15,142 bases of DNA from JBFHER01 sp041584055 (lineage in GTDB: Bacteria; Bacteroidota; Bacteroidia; Bacteroidales; UBA5342), in assembly GCA_041584055.1 (NCBI GenBank), contig JBFHER010000073.1:1-15142 (forward strand). Direction: 5' to 3'. Positions 7,392-14,679 of the stretch are shown piece by piece (positions within the stretch are counted from its first letter, which is position 1; each line of letters opens with the position of its first letter). The notes beneath the pieces are model-generated. The model worked only from the letters and a program-made list of their open reading frames with translations. It ran no database searches and was not told where the DNA came from. The translations under genes were made by a program, and so were the position numbers.

Positions 7392-8624
7392 TTAACGAAT
7401 AGATTTATCAATATAAATATCCTTAAAACCAAGCAGGTATAAAACACCATCCAAACCAACGGTAGATATGGCCTGTTGCGCGTTTTCTTTGACCGTAGGT
7501 TTCGCATGAAAAGCAATGCCCAGTCCGGCAAGATTCAGCATGGGCAAATCATTTGCTCCATCACCTACGGCAATGACCTGACCTAGATGTAGATTCTCCA
7601 CTTGTGCCAATAACTTAATCAATTCTGCTTTTCGGTTGCCATCAACAATTTCGCCCAAATGCTTTCCCGTTAATACGCCATTCTCAATCTCGAGCTCATT
7701 GGCATACACGTAATCAATGCCCAGTTTTCGTTTCAGATATTGGCCAAAAAAGGTAAACCCACCAGAAAGGATGGCTGTCTTGAACCCATAATCTCTCAAG
7801 GTTGAAATTAGTCGGTCGGCCCCTTCGGTCAAAGGCAGCTTATCTGCGATGTCCTGCATCACATCCTGACTCAATCCTTTGAGCATGCCAACCCTGCGTT
7901 TAAAACTCTCGTTAAAATCAATTTCACCACGCATGGCAGCTTCCGTAATGGCCTTAACCTCATCTCCCACCCCATGCTTCATGGCCAGTTCATCAATCAC
8001 CTCTGTCTGTATCAGGGTTGAGTCCATATCGAAACACACCAAACGTCTGTTACGGCGATAGATATTATCTTCCTGAAAAGCAATATCAATGCCAAGCTTC
8101 TGCGACAAATCCATGAACCGCGCCTGTATCTCTGATTTGTCCTTTAATGTTCCCCTAACAGAGAGCTGTACACATGACTTTGTTGGTGTTACAGAGCCGT
8201 CCAACGGGATTCTTCCAGTTAAACGATTGATATTGTCTATGTTCAATCCTTTTTCAGCCACCACTGCTGTTACAGAAGAGATCTGTTTGGCAGTCAACAT
8301 CTTTCCAAGAAGCGTAATGATGTAGCGGTGTTTACCCTGCAAGTTTACCCAGGCGGCGTACTTTTCTTCCGAGACAGGCTCAAAGCGAGCATGCAATCCC
8401 AACTCATAAGCTTTAAAAAGAAGATCTTTCAAAATTGGACCTGAATCTTCGCCATCCGGAACCTCAAATAGAATTCCCAGCGAAAGAGAGTTGTGAATAT
8501 CAGCCTGACCAATGTCCAGAATATTTGCATCATAGCGTGCAAGAATAGCTGTGAGCCCCGATGTAAGGCCGGGTTTATCTTCTCCTGTTACACGCAACAG
8601 GACGATTTCATGTTTTGCTTGCAT
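7392..8624 (-). CDS. serB: Phosphoserine phosphatase SerB with tandem N-terminal ACT domains
   Basis: Final step of serine synthesis: dephosphorylates O-phosphoserine in the cytoplasm. The 410 residues comprise two ACT-like modules (about 5-85 and 98-180) and a HAD phosphatase domain (about 190-400). HAD motif I is D199-M-D201-S-T (nucleophile and acid/base aspartates), motif II S287 (ILSGG), motif III K332 (GNRKAE), and motif IV GDGANDLPML (354-363, metal aspartates D355 and D359). The N-terminal GEDKPGLTSGL is a classic ACT opening and may bind an amino acid such as serine for feedback control, as in other ACT-SerB proteins (inference). It lies 71 bases after glnS without a recognisable promoter, so it may share the glnS transcript. 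serA and serC are not in the window. Confidence 0.96.
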   Translation of the reverse strand: MQAKHEIVLLRVTGEDKPGLTSGLTAILARYDANILDIGQADIHNSLSLGILFEVPDGEDSGPILKDLLFKAYELGLHARFEPVSEEKYAAWVNLQGKHRYIITLLGKMLTAKQISSVTAVVAEKGLNIDNINRLTGRIPLDGSVTPTKSCVQLSVRGTLKDKSEIQARFMDLSQKLGIDIAFQEDNIYRRNRRLVCFDMDSTLIQTEVIDELAMKHGVGDEVKAITEAAMRGEIDFNESFKRRVGMLKGLSQDVMQDIADKLPLTEGADRLISTLRDYGFKTAILSGGFTFFGQYLKRKLGIDYVYANELEIENGVLTGKHLGEIVDGNRKAELIKLLAQVENLHLGQVIAVGDGANDLPMLNLAGLGIAFHAKPTVKENAQQAISTVGLDGVLYLLGFKDIYIDKSIR

Positions 8625-8695
8625 AATTACACTTCTACGCCCCGAAAGGGACTTTAATATTTTCAGGAAAAAACATTGAAAATGGCATTCCTTTA

Positions 8696-10402
8696 TTATT
8701 TAGGGTTCTGCATTTTACCCCAGCTATCTTTTAAAGCAACTGTTCTGTTAAAGATAAGTTTATCGGAAGATGAATCCGGATCCACATTGAAGTACCCCAC
8801 TCTTTGGAATTGAAATACATCCAGCGGCTTTGCCATCATCAAGGAAGGTTCAGCTTTGCAGGCAGTTTTTAAAACAAGTGAATCAGGGTTGATAAATTCC
8901 AGAAAATCCTTGTCCTTATGTCCCAAAGGATCAACATCCATAAACAAACGATCATACAGTCTTACGTCCACATCCACACAATGGTTAACAGAAACATAGT
9001 GAAGCAGTCCTTTCACCTTTCTGTTACTACCAGGCAGGCCACTTCTTGTTTCAGGATCGTAGGTACAGTAAACCTCCAGAATCTCGCCGGTCTCAGGATC
9101 TTTTTTATAATCCTCACATTTTACAATATAGGCTCCTTTGATCCGGACTTCACGACCTGGTCCCATTCTAAAAAATTTCTTTGGCGGATCTTCCATAAAA
9201 TCCTCTCTTTCGATGTAGATCTCTCTTGAAAAAGGGACTTCTCTTGATCCGGCGGTCTCATCTTCCGGATTGTTGATGATGCGCATCATTTCAACCTTAT
9301 CTTCGGGATAATTTGTGATTACGACCTTTAAAGGATTCATCACCACATTCACCCTGGGGGCAATTTTATTCAAATCATCCCTAACACTGTGTTCCAGAAG
9401 TGATACATCGTTGATGGCCTCCACTTTTGTATATCCGATTTTATCCACAAAGTTTCGGATAGATCGTGGGGTGTAGCCTCTGCGCCGCATCCCTGCAATG
9501 GTTGGCATCCGGGGATCATCCCATCCTGAGACATACCCTTCTTCCACCAGCTGAAGCAACTTCCGCTTACTCATCACCGTATAGGTAAGATTCAGGCGGT
9601 TAAATTCAATCTGACGGGGACGATAGCTGCCATCCATCAACTGATCGATGAACCAGTTATACAAAGGACGGTGCACCTCAAATTCAAGCGTACACAGGGA
9701 ATGTGTAATCCCTTCGAAGTAATCACTTTGCCCATGGGCAAAATCGTACATGGGGTATACTTTCCAGTTTTCTCCTGTGCGGTGATGCGGTGTTTTAATG
9801 ATCCGATAAATAATGGGATCGCGCATGTGCATGTTTGGTGAAGACATGTCGACCTTGGCTCTTAAAACGCGACTTCCTTCAGCAAACTCTCCTTTATTCA
9901 TACGCTCAAACAAATCAAGACATTCTTCTGCTGAACGACTTCTGTAGGGACTTTCTGTGCCCGGTTCGGAGGGTGTTCCTTTTTGTGCTGCAATCTCAGC
10001 AGCTGACTGATCGTCTACATACGCTAATCCACGAGAGATCAAATCCTTTGCAAAGTCAAACAAACGCGGAAAATAATCTGATGCAAAAAACTCGTTCTTT
10101 CCCCAATCAAATCCCAGCCAGTGAATGTCTTCTTTGATGGAGTCAACATATTCAACATCCTCTTTTGTTGGGTTGGTATCGTCAAAACGCAGGTTGCACT
10201 GGCCATTGTATTTCCGGGCCATTCCAAAATCCATGCAAATTGCTTTTGCATGGCCTATGTGCAAATATCCATTGGGCTCAGGCGGAAATCGGGTACACAC
10301 ATGACTTTCAACCTTGCCTGCTTTTATATCTTCTTTGATGAAAGCTTCAATAAAACTGATGCTTTCTTTTATACTTTCTTCGTTGTGAGTTGTATCTGAC
10401 AT
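8696..10402 (-). CDS. glnS: Glutaminyl-tRNA synthetase
   Basis: Class I aminoacyl-tRNA synthetase that charges tRNA-Gln with glutamine. The 568 residues match bacterial GlnRS. The HIGH motif is at 48-51 (PPEPNGYLHIGHAK) and the KMSKS-type motif is VMSKRKL (276-282). The segment DDPRMPTIAGMRRRGYTP (295-312) and a C-terminal double beta-barrel anticodon-binding region (about 345-550) mark it as GlnRS rather than GluRS. Its presence suggests that glutamine is charged directly rather than through the Glu-tRNA-Gln amidotransferase route. It is preceded by a 146-base gap after era that holds a candidate promoter, and followed by serB. Confidence 0.97.
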   Translation of the reverse strand: MSDTTHNEESIKESISFIEAFIKEDIKAGKVESHVCTRFPPEPNGYLHIGHAKAICMDFGMARKYNGQCNLRFDDTNPTKEDVEYVDSIKEDIHWLGFDWGKNEFFASDYFPRLFDFAKDLISRGLAYVDDQSAAEIAAQKGTPSEPGTESPYRSRSAEECLDLFERMNKGEFAEGSRVLRAKVDMSSPNMHMRDPIIYRIIKTPHHRTGENWKVYPMYDFAHGQSDYFEGITHSLCTLEFEVHRPLYNWFIDQLMDGSYRPRQIEFNRLNLTYTVMSKRKLLQLVEEGYVSGWDDPRMPTIAGMRRRGYTPRSIRNFVDKIGYTKVEAINDVSLLEHSVRDDLNKIAPRVNVVMNPLKVVITNYPEDKVEMMRIINNPEDETAGSREVPFSREIYIEREDFMEDPPKKFFRMGPGREVRIKGAYIVKCEDYKKDPETGEILEVYCTYDPETRSGLPGSNRKVKGLLHYVSVNHCVDVDVRLYDRLFMDVDPLGHKDKDFLEFINPDSLVLKTACKAEPSLMMAKPLDVFQFQRVGYFNVDPDSSSDKLIFNRTVALKDSWGKMQNPK

Positions 10403-10511
10403 TTTATTTTAAATTTTTTATATCATTTTCGATCTTTAGGGTATAAAAATGCAAAAGTTCAAAGCTGAGAACCAGCTCCTCTGCGTTTTTCTGCCGCTTT
10501 TATTCGTTGCA

Positions 10512-10519
10512 CAAAAATA
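10512..10519 (-). promoter_or_regulatory. Candidate -7 element for glnS
   Basis: On the minus strand TATTTTTG (10519-10512) matches TAnnTTTG exactly. I see no good TTG at 17-21 bases upstream. The implied leader to the glnS ATG is about 100 bases, longer than at the other promoters here. I see no convincing hairpin or riboswitch fold in it. Confidence 0.4.
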
Positions 10520-10548
10520 ACGAATTTATTGAAAAAGCGTTTGACATC

Positions 10549-11433
10549 TTAATTGCTATCGTAACCAAATTGTTTTAATTTTCTGTCTTTGCTTCTCCAG
10601 TCCTTATCAACCTTTACAAACATCTGCAAAAACACCTTTTTATTGAAAAATGCTTCGATGTCTTTTCTGGCTTCTGTCCCAACCCTTTTAAGGGATTGCC
10701 CCTGATGACCAATGATGATTCCTTTTTGTGAATCCCGTTCCACATAAATCACTGCCCCAATTCGAATCAATTTAGGTTCGTCCTTGAATTCCTCCACAGC
10801 TACTTCTACGGAATATGGAATTTCCTTGTCGTAATTCAATAAAATCTTTTCGCGGATAATCTCAGTTACAAAAAAACGTGCGGGTTTATCCGTCAGGGTA
10901 TCTTTGTCGAAAAAGGGTTCGGATTCCGGCAACAATTCAACAATGCGCTTAAAAAGATTCTCCACATTGAATTTATGCAAGGCTGCCATGGGATAAATCT
11001 CAGCCTTAGGAAGCAAGACTTTCCACTCATCCACCATGCGTTCCAAACCTGCCTGATCGCTTAGGTCCACTTTGTTAATAACCAATATCACAGGCACATC
11101 CATCCGTTGAAGCTTCGAAAGAAAATCATCATTTTTATCCGACTTTTCAATCACATCAGTTACATAGATAACGATATCCGCATCCACCAGGGCAGAGACA
11201 GAAAAATTCAACATCTTTTCCTGAAGCTTGTAAATTGGTTTTAATACGCCCGGGGTATCAGAATATACAATTTGAAAGTCATCACCGTTTACGATGCCCA
11301 TAATCCTGTGCCGTGTTGTTTGGGATTTAGAGGTGATGATCGATATCTTTTCTCCAACCAGGGAATTCATCAAGGTTGATTTCCCAACGTTTGGATTTCC
11401 TACGATATTTACAAATCCTGCCTTATGTTTCAT
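10549..11433 (-). CDS. era: GTPase Era
   Basis: Essential GTPase that binds the 3' end of 16S rRNA and assists 30S subunit maturation. I start it at the ATG at 11433 (294 residues, MKHKAGFVNIVG), the typical family start. An in-frame ATG at 11481 would add 16 residues with no family counterpart. From the 11433 start, the G motifs are G1 GNPNVGKS (12-19), G2 TTRHR (39-43), G3 DTPG (59-62) and G4 NKVD (120-123). The KH RNA-binding domain occupies about 190-285 and includes the loop GHQG (242-245). glnS lies downstream and a glycosyltransferase gene ends 89 bases upstream, with a -7 element between. Confidence 0.96.
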   Translation of the reverse strand: MKHKAGFVNIVGNPNVGKSTLMNSLVGEKISIITSKSQTTRHRIMGIVNGDDFQIVYSDTPGVLKPIYKLQEKMLNFSVSALVDADIVIYVTDVIEKSDKNDDFLSKLQRMDVPVILVINKVDLSDQAGLERMVDEWKVLLPKAEIYPMAALHKFNVENLFKRIVELLPESEPFFDKDTLTDKPARFFVTEIIREKILLNYDKEIPYSVEVAVEEFKDEPKLIRIGAVIYVERDSQKGIIIGHQGQSLKRVGTEARKDIEAFFNKKVFLQMFVKVDKDWRSKDRKLKQFGYDSN

Positions 11434-11495
11434 TTTGGAACTATATGTTATGCATTTTATGCAATCGCTACTCAACTGCATTTTCTAAGCGAGTG

Positions 11496-11503
11496 CAAAG
11501 ATA
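11496..11503 (-). promoter_or_regulatory. Candidate -7 element for era
   Basis: On the minus strand TATCTTTG (11503-11496) is an exact TAnnTTTG match in the gap between the glycosyltransferase stop and era. Transcription would start near 11489, giving a leader of about 55 bases to the ATG at 11433. No clear -33 TTG at the expected distance. Confidence 0.45.
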
Positions 11504-11522
11504 CTTTTATTGTTTAAAGGAA

Positions 11523-12581
11523 TCACTGATTTTCAACAAGTCTGTCTATTATCTTTTCAAATTGACGAAAGGTAAATTCAGGACGGTGGCAAACGCAATC
11601 CATGGCCCGTTTTATATCCTTCACACCAAGCCTTTTTTCTTCGATGGAATAAAACCAGCCTTGCCGGCTCAAATGCCTTGCCAAATACATCTGTTCCGGC
11701 TGTCCGGGTGTGGGTATCAACAGGGCTTTTTTCTTCAGTCTGATCAGATCCATCACCGAGCTGTACCCCGACCGACAAATCACCAACTCAGCACGATCCA
11801 ACACTTTTAAAACTTCATCGGAGGGACAGCATCCCATTATTTTCCAACTTTTGGGCACCTCAACAGACTTTAGCGTATTGCTTCCCCGGATTAAAGTCAC
11901 CTGGTCATATTCTGTTTTTAGCAATTTGATCAAATGCGCTTCCAACTGCGACCGCGACGGCTCAGCCCCGGAAAGCAACACTGCAATGGTCCCTTTTTTG
12001 AAGTGTTCCTCCTGCGCTTCGAATCGCGACAACAGGCCAATGTATTCTCCCCGACTGGTGCGTTCACTTAAAAAACCGGCAAGTGAATCCCCTTGAGCAT
12101 CAGGAATGAGCACATGACTGTACTTTCTGTAAATAAAAGCATGCATCATTTCTGCCATAAAGCTAAAAGGCAGCAACAAGCCAGGTAATTGAAACCGAAT
12201 CTGATGGGTAATATACACGGATTTGATCACAGAAGAGTAACACCCAAAGCGATTATCTGAAATAATAAGGTCGGGGGTTAATGTCTGTTCCAGGGCCTTA
12301 ATTTGCTTTCGATCTTTTAAATAAATACGTGCAAATTTAGGCCCTTGTAAGAGTAAGCCCAAAAGTAAATATTTTTTATGATAGCGCAGGTGCAATGACC
12401 TCAGTTCAACTGTTTCAAATGAATCAATTTCAGTTTTAAGAAAATCAATAATGACTTTGGATGAAGCAACCACAACGGTATGCCCTTTTTTTTGAAGGTG
12501 CAAAATGATTGGTACAGATCGGGTTGCATGGCCCAGGCCCCAGTCTAAAATGCAATATAATATGGTTTTACCTTTCCCCAC
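11523..12581 (-). CDS. GT-B fold glycosyltransferase, MurG/MJ1255-like
   Basis: Probable cytoplasmic or membrane-peripheral inverting glycosyltransferase of 352 residues; donor and acceptor are unknown. The N-terminal Rossmann half has the glycine loop GLGHATRS (15-22) and a SDNRFG motif (108-113). The C-terminal nucleotide-sugar half has a GAEPSR segment (205-210), RSGYSSVMDLI (270-280) and the PGQPEQ motif (292-297), as in MurG-type family 28 enzymes and the MJ1255-like group. It is not MurG itself, which is encoded in the dcw cluster and has different flanking motifs. The best start is GTG at 12581, one base after the TGA of the radical SAM gene; ATGs just upstream are out of frame. The tight spacing suggests one transcript and possibly one pathway with that gene. 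Confidence 0.8.
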   Translation of the reverse strand: MGKGKTILYCILDWGLGHATRSVPIILHLQKKGHTVVVASSKVIIDFLKTEIDSFETVELRSLHLRYHKKYLLLGLLLQGPKFARIYLKDRKQIKALEQTLTPDLIISDNRFGCYSSVIKSVYITHQIRFQLPGLLLPFSFMAEMMHAFIYRKYSHVLIPDAQGDSLAGFLSERTSRGEYIGLLSRFEAQEEHFKKGTIAVLLSGAEPSRSQLEAHLIKLLKTEYDQVTLIRGSNTLKSVEVPKSWKIMGCCPSDEVLKVLDRAELVICRSGYSSVMDLIRLKKKALLIPTPGQPEQMYLARHLSRQGWFYSIEEKRLGVKDIKRAMDCVCHRPEFTFRQFEKIIDRLVENQ

Positions 12582-12582
12582 A

Positions 12583-13359
12583 TCATGAAATTTCCACCTC
12601 TAAACCGATCTCTTTCACTTTTTCGGCAATGCGCATTAACTCTTCTTTTCCAACTTTTTGAATTGTATCAACCGGCGTATCCCGCGAAAGGGAATAAATC
12701 ATCACAGAGTCCGGCTTAATTTCGTTCAGGGCACCCAACCATGCATCCAATTCCTTCCCGGTGGTATTATCAAATACCTGACCGGCAAATTCTCCCCTAC
12801 AAAACAAGGTTTGAATGATTAGTTTCCCGGGGAAATCCCTTAATTGCTGAATTGTATCTATAAGGTTGAATCTTTTTTCTGGACGATTCAAAATCTGCAC
12901 TGTATCATCGATTGCAGAATCCAGTTTCAGGATATTCAAATCAACCTTGCGCAATCCTTCAACCACCTCCGGAATTGACAATCTGCTTGAATTTGACAAA
13001 ACAGAAATCTTAGCCTTTTCACAATAAGCGTTCCGTAATAAAATGGTGGAATCAATTATCCTTAAAAAATCGGGATGCATTGTTGGCTCGCCATTCCCGG
13101 CGAAAGTAATCACATCAGGCTGTTCACCTGCCGCTTTCATTTCCTTCAGTTTCAGTTCCAAGGCATCCCTGACCATCTGATGTGTTGGCAAGGATGTAGA
13201 AGTTCCGTTTCCGTCAACATTTAAACCACACTCACAATACAAACAGTCGAAAGAACACACCTTTCGGCTTACCGGTAAAAGGTTGATTCCCAGAGACACC
13301 CCGAGTCTTCGGCTAATAACAGGCCCAAATACAACACGATCGAATAAAAAAGTTGCCAT
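12583..13359 (-). CDS. Radical SAM protein of unknown function
   Basis: A 258-residue radical SAM enzyme. The cluster-binding cysteines are C35, C39 and C42 (CSFDCLYC), followed by C44. A glycine-rich SAM-binding motif, FAGNGEPT, lies at 86-93. The N-terminal FGPVISRRLGVSLG (11-24) is the signature of the group often labelled COG0731 (wyosine-synthase-like Fe-S oxidoreductases), whose bacterial members have no assigned reaction that I know of. No cysteine cluster for a second iron-sulfur centre is visible. It ends one base before the glycosyltransferase start, so the two are likely cotranscribed. Upstream lies only a partial promoter match (TACCTTTA at 13381-13374). The label wyosine synthase should not be trusted for a bacterium. 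Confidence 0.85.
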   Translation of the reverse strand: MATFLFDRVVFGPVISRRLGVSLGINLLPVSRKVCSFDCLYCECGLNVDGNGTSTSLPTHQMVRDALELKLKEMKAAGEQPDVITFAGNGEPTMHPDFLRIIDSTILLRNAYCEKAKISVLSNSSRLSIPEVVEGLRKVDLNILKLDSAIDDTVQILNRPEKRFNLIDTIQQLRDFPGKLIIQTLFCRGEFAGQVFDNTTGKELDAWLGALNEIKPDSVMIYSLSRDTPVDTIQKVGKEELMRIAEKVKEIGLEVEIS

Positions 13360-13523
13360 TAAATAGTTTTCTGTAAAGGTACATTTTTTTTATTTTGAAC
13401 CTTAATCATTGGCGCATTTGTAGAACTGATGCGGCTTTGATTTTCAGGAAAGAATAAGATTATTTATAAATTAAATCATCCTAACGGGAGGCCTTCCATA
13501 AGAAAGATGTTCAGGGACACCTT

Positions 13524-13558
13524 AAAAAAATGGGGGTGTTCATTTCTGAACACCCCCA
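13524..13558 (-). terminator. Intrinsic terminator after the AsnC/Lrp gene
   Basis: A perfect 12-base-pair stem (13531-13542 with 13547-13558, GGGGGTGTTCA / TGAACACCCCC) with a four-base loop is followed on the minus strand by seven Ts (complement of A at 13530-13524). It begins 22 bases after the stop of the regulator gene. It insulates that gene from the radical SAM gene. Confidence 0.93.
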
Positions 13559-13580
13559 CCTCTGTATAATTTTACGGACA

Positions 13581-14042
13581 CTAATCGATGATAGGAATTT
13601 CTCTTTTCATTTTTTGCTCAAGAGAAATAAATGTTTCTGTGGATGAAATGCCTTTTATTGCCTGTAATTTCTCATTCAAAACATGTTTCAAATCTTCATT
13701 GTCGCGGGCATATACTTTTGCAAAGATACCATACTGACCAGTGGTGTAGTGACACTCTACGATTTCTGGAATGGATTCCAATTCTGCAGCAACCTGCTCG
13801 TACATCCAGCCTTTTTCTAGAAAGATGCCAATGTAGGTACACGTTTTATAATCTAGTTTTTTAGGATCCACCGTATATCCAGAACCAGTAATCACGCCCA
13901 TGTCGATCAATCGCTGAACCCTTTGATGGATAGCAGCACGGGACACGCCACATTGTGCAGCTACATCTTTAAAAGGAATTCTAGCATTTCGGGTTATAAT
14001 ATTCAGAATACGCTTATCGAGACTATCTATTTTACCATCCAT
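13581..14042 (-). CDS. Lrp/AsnC family transcriptional regulator
   Basis: DNA-binding regulator of 153 residues, the usual length. The N-terminal winged helix-turn-helix covers about 5-55, with the recognition region VAAQCGVSRAAIHQRVQRL (27-45). The C-terminal ligand-binding RAM (AsnC-type) domain covers about 66-142 and includes TTGQYGIFAKVYA (100-112), where amino-acid effectors bind in relatives. Such proteins form dimers to octamers and respond to amino acids; the effector and targets here are unknown. It is a single-gene unit bounded by its own promoter (14089-14119) and a strong terminator. Its place beside amt and the P-II gene hints at nitrogen metabolism, but adjacency is the only evidence. 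Confidence 0.93.
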   Translation of the reverse strand: MDGKIDSLDKRILNIITRNARIPFKDVAAQCGVSRAAIHQRVQRLIDMGVITGSGYTVDPKKLDYKTCTYIGIFLEKGWMYEQVAAELESIPEIVECHYTTGQYGIFAKVYARDNEDLKHVLNEKLQAIKGISSTETFISLEQKMKREIPIID

Positions 14043-14088
14043 AGTGCTAATAGTTTAATATTTGAAGTTTTTTCGTGTGTTTTCCTGA

Positions 14089-14119
14089 CAAAAGTATCTG
14101 TTTTTTTTGAAAACAAAAA
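14089..14119 (-). promoter_or_regulatory. Promoter for the AsnC/Lrp gene
   Basis: On the minus strand a TTTTTG -33 element (14119-14114) and TACTTTTG -7 element (14096-14089) are separated by 17 bases. Both match the Bacteroidota TTTG / TAnnTTTG consensus, and the spacer is A-rich. The leader to the ATG at 14042 is about 40 bases. This is the best complete promoter in the window. Confidence 0.7.
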
Positions 14120-14168
14120 GAAAAAGTAAGCATATAACTGAATTTAAAGACAATTAACATTTTGATTT

Positions 14169-14205
14169 AAAAAAAAAGCCATCTCGCTTAAGGCGGATGG
14201 CTTTT
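14169..14205 (-). terminator. Intrinsic terminator after amt-P-II
   Basis: Stem GCCATC (14178-14183) with GATGGC (14196-14201) extends inward through CGC/GCG past one bulged base, around the loop TTAAG. Flanking A and T runs extend the stem outward. On the minus strand it runs into nine Ts (complement of 14177-14169). It starts 19 bases after the P-II stop. Confidence 0.88.
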
Positions 14206-14224
14206 AGAATGTGTAAAAATGCGA

Positions 14225-14584
14225 TTAAATTGCTGAGGTTCCACGCTCATTTGTGCGGATTCGAATGCATTCTTCAAGGTTGGTTACAAATATCTTTCCA
14301 TCTCCAACTTCTCCTTCGATCCCTTCTATTCCACCTTTTGTTCGTGCTGCTTTAATGATGGTTTCAATTGCAAGATCCAGAAATTCCTTATTTACTGCAA
14401 TGTCCAATCTGATCTTAGGAATCAAATCCGGAATAACCACCCGTCCCCTATAATGCTCTTCAGAATGTTGCTGTCCATGGCCAGAGACACGGCTCACAGT
14501 AATTCTCGCAATGTCTGCTGCGATGAGTGCTTCCCGAACCTGGTCCAGCTGCACTTCTCTTATTATTGCTGTTATTAATTTCAT
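14225..14584 (-). CDS. glnK: P-II family nitrogen regulatory protein (GlnK-like)
   Basis: Trimeric cytoplasmic sensor of 2-oxoglutarate and ATP/ADP that, next to amt, probably gates the ammonium channel. The start is the ATG at 14584 (119 residues, MKLITAIIRE). A longer frame from TTG at 14605 adds seven residues and is unlikely. Family features are the REVQLDQVREAL helix (10-20), T-loop (about 35-57), GDGKIFV B-loop (94-100) and the C-terminal IRIRTNERG (108-115). Two departures from E. coli GlnB/GlnK are visible. The T-loop is one residue shorter, and the position of uridylylated Tyr51 is valine (V50 here), although the YRG tyrosine (Y45) is kept. About eight extra Gly/Glu-rich residues (GGIEGIEGEV, 84-93) precede the GDGKIFV motif. 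It lies 95 bases after amt with no exact promoter match, so cotranscription is likely. Confidence 0.93.
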   Translation of the reverse strand: MKLITAIIREVQLDQVREALIAADIARITVSRVSGHGQQHSEEHYRGRVVIPDLIPKIRLDIAVNKEFLDLAIETIIKAARTKGGIEGIEGEVGDGKIFVTNLEECIRIRTNERGTSAI

Positions 14585-14679
14585 TGTATATCTTTTTTGA
14601 AACAAGATTCAGGAATCAAGATTAAAGACGATGTGCCGATCGTGATTCTTTAGGCTTGTCTGATTTCTAATTATTACTA

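Noticed and set aside
13374..13381. TACCTTTA (minus strand) as a -7 element for the radical SAM gene
   Set aside because: One mismatch at the conserved final G and no TTG at the right distance. A promoter must lie in this region because a terminator precedes it, but I cannot fix its position.
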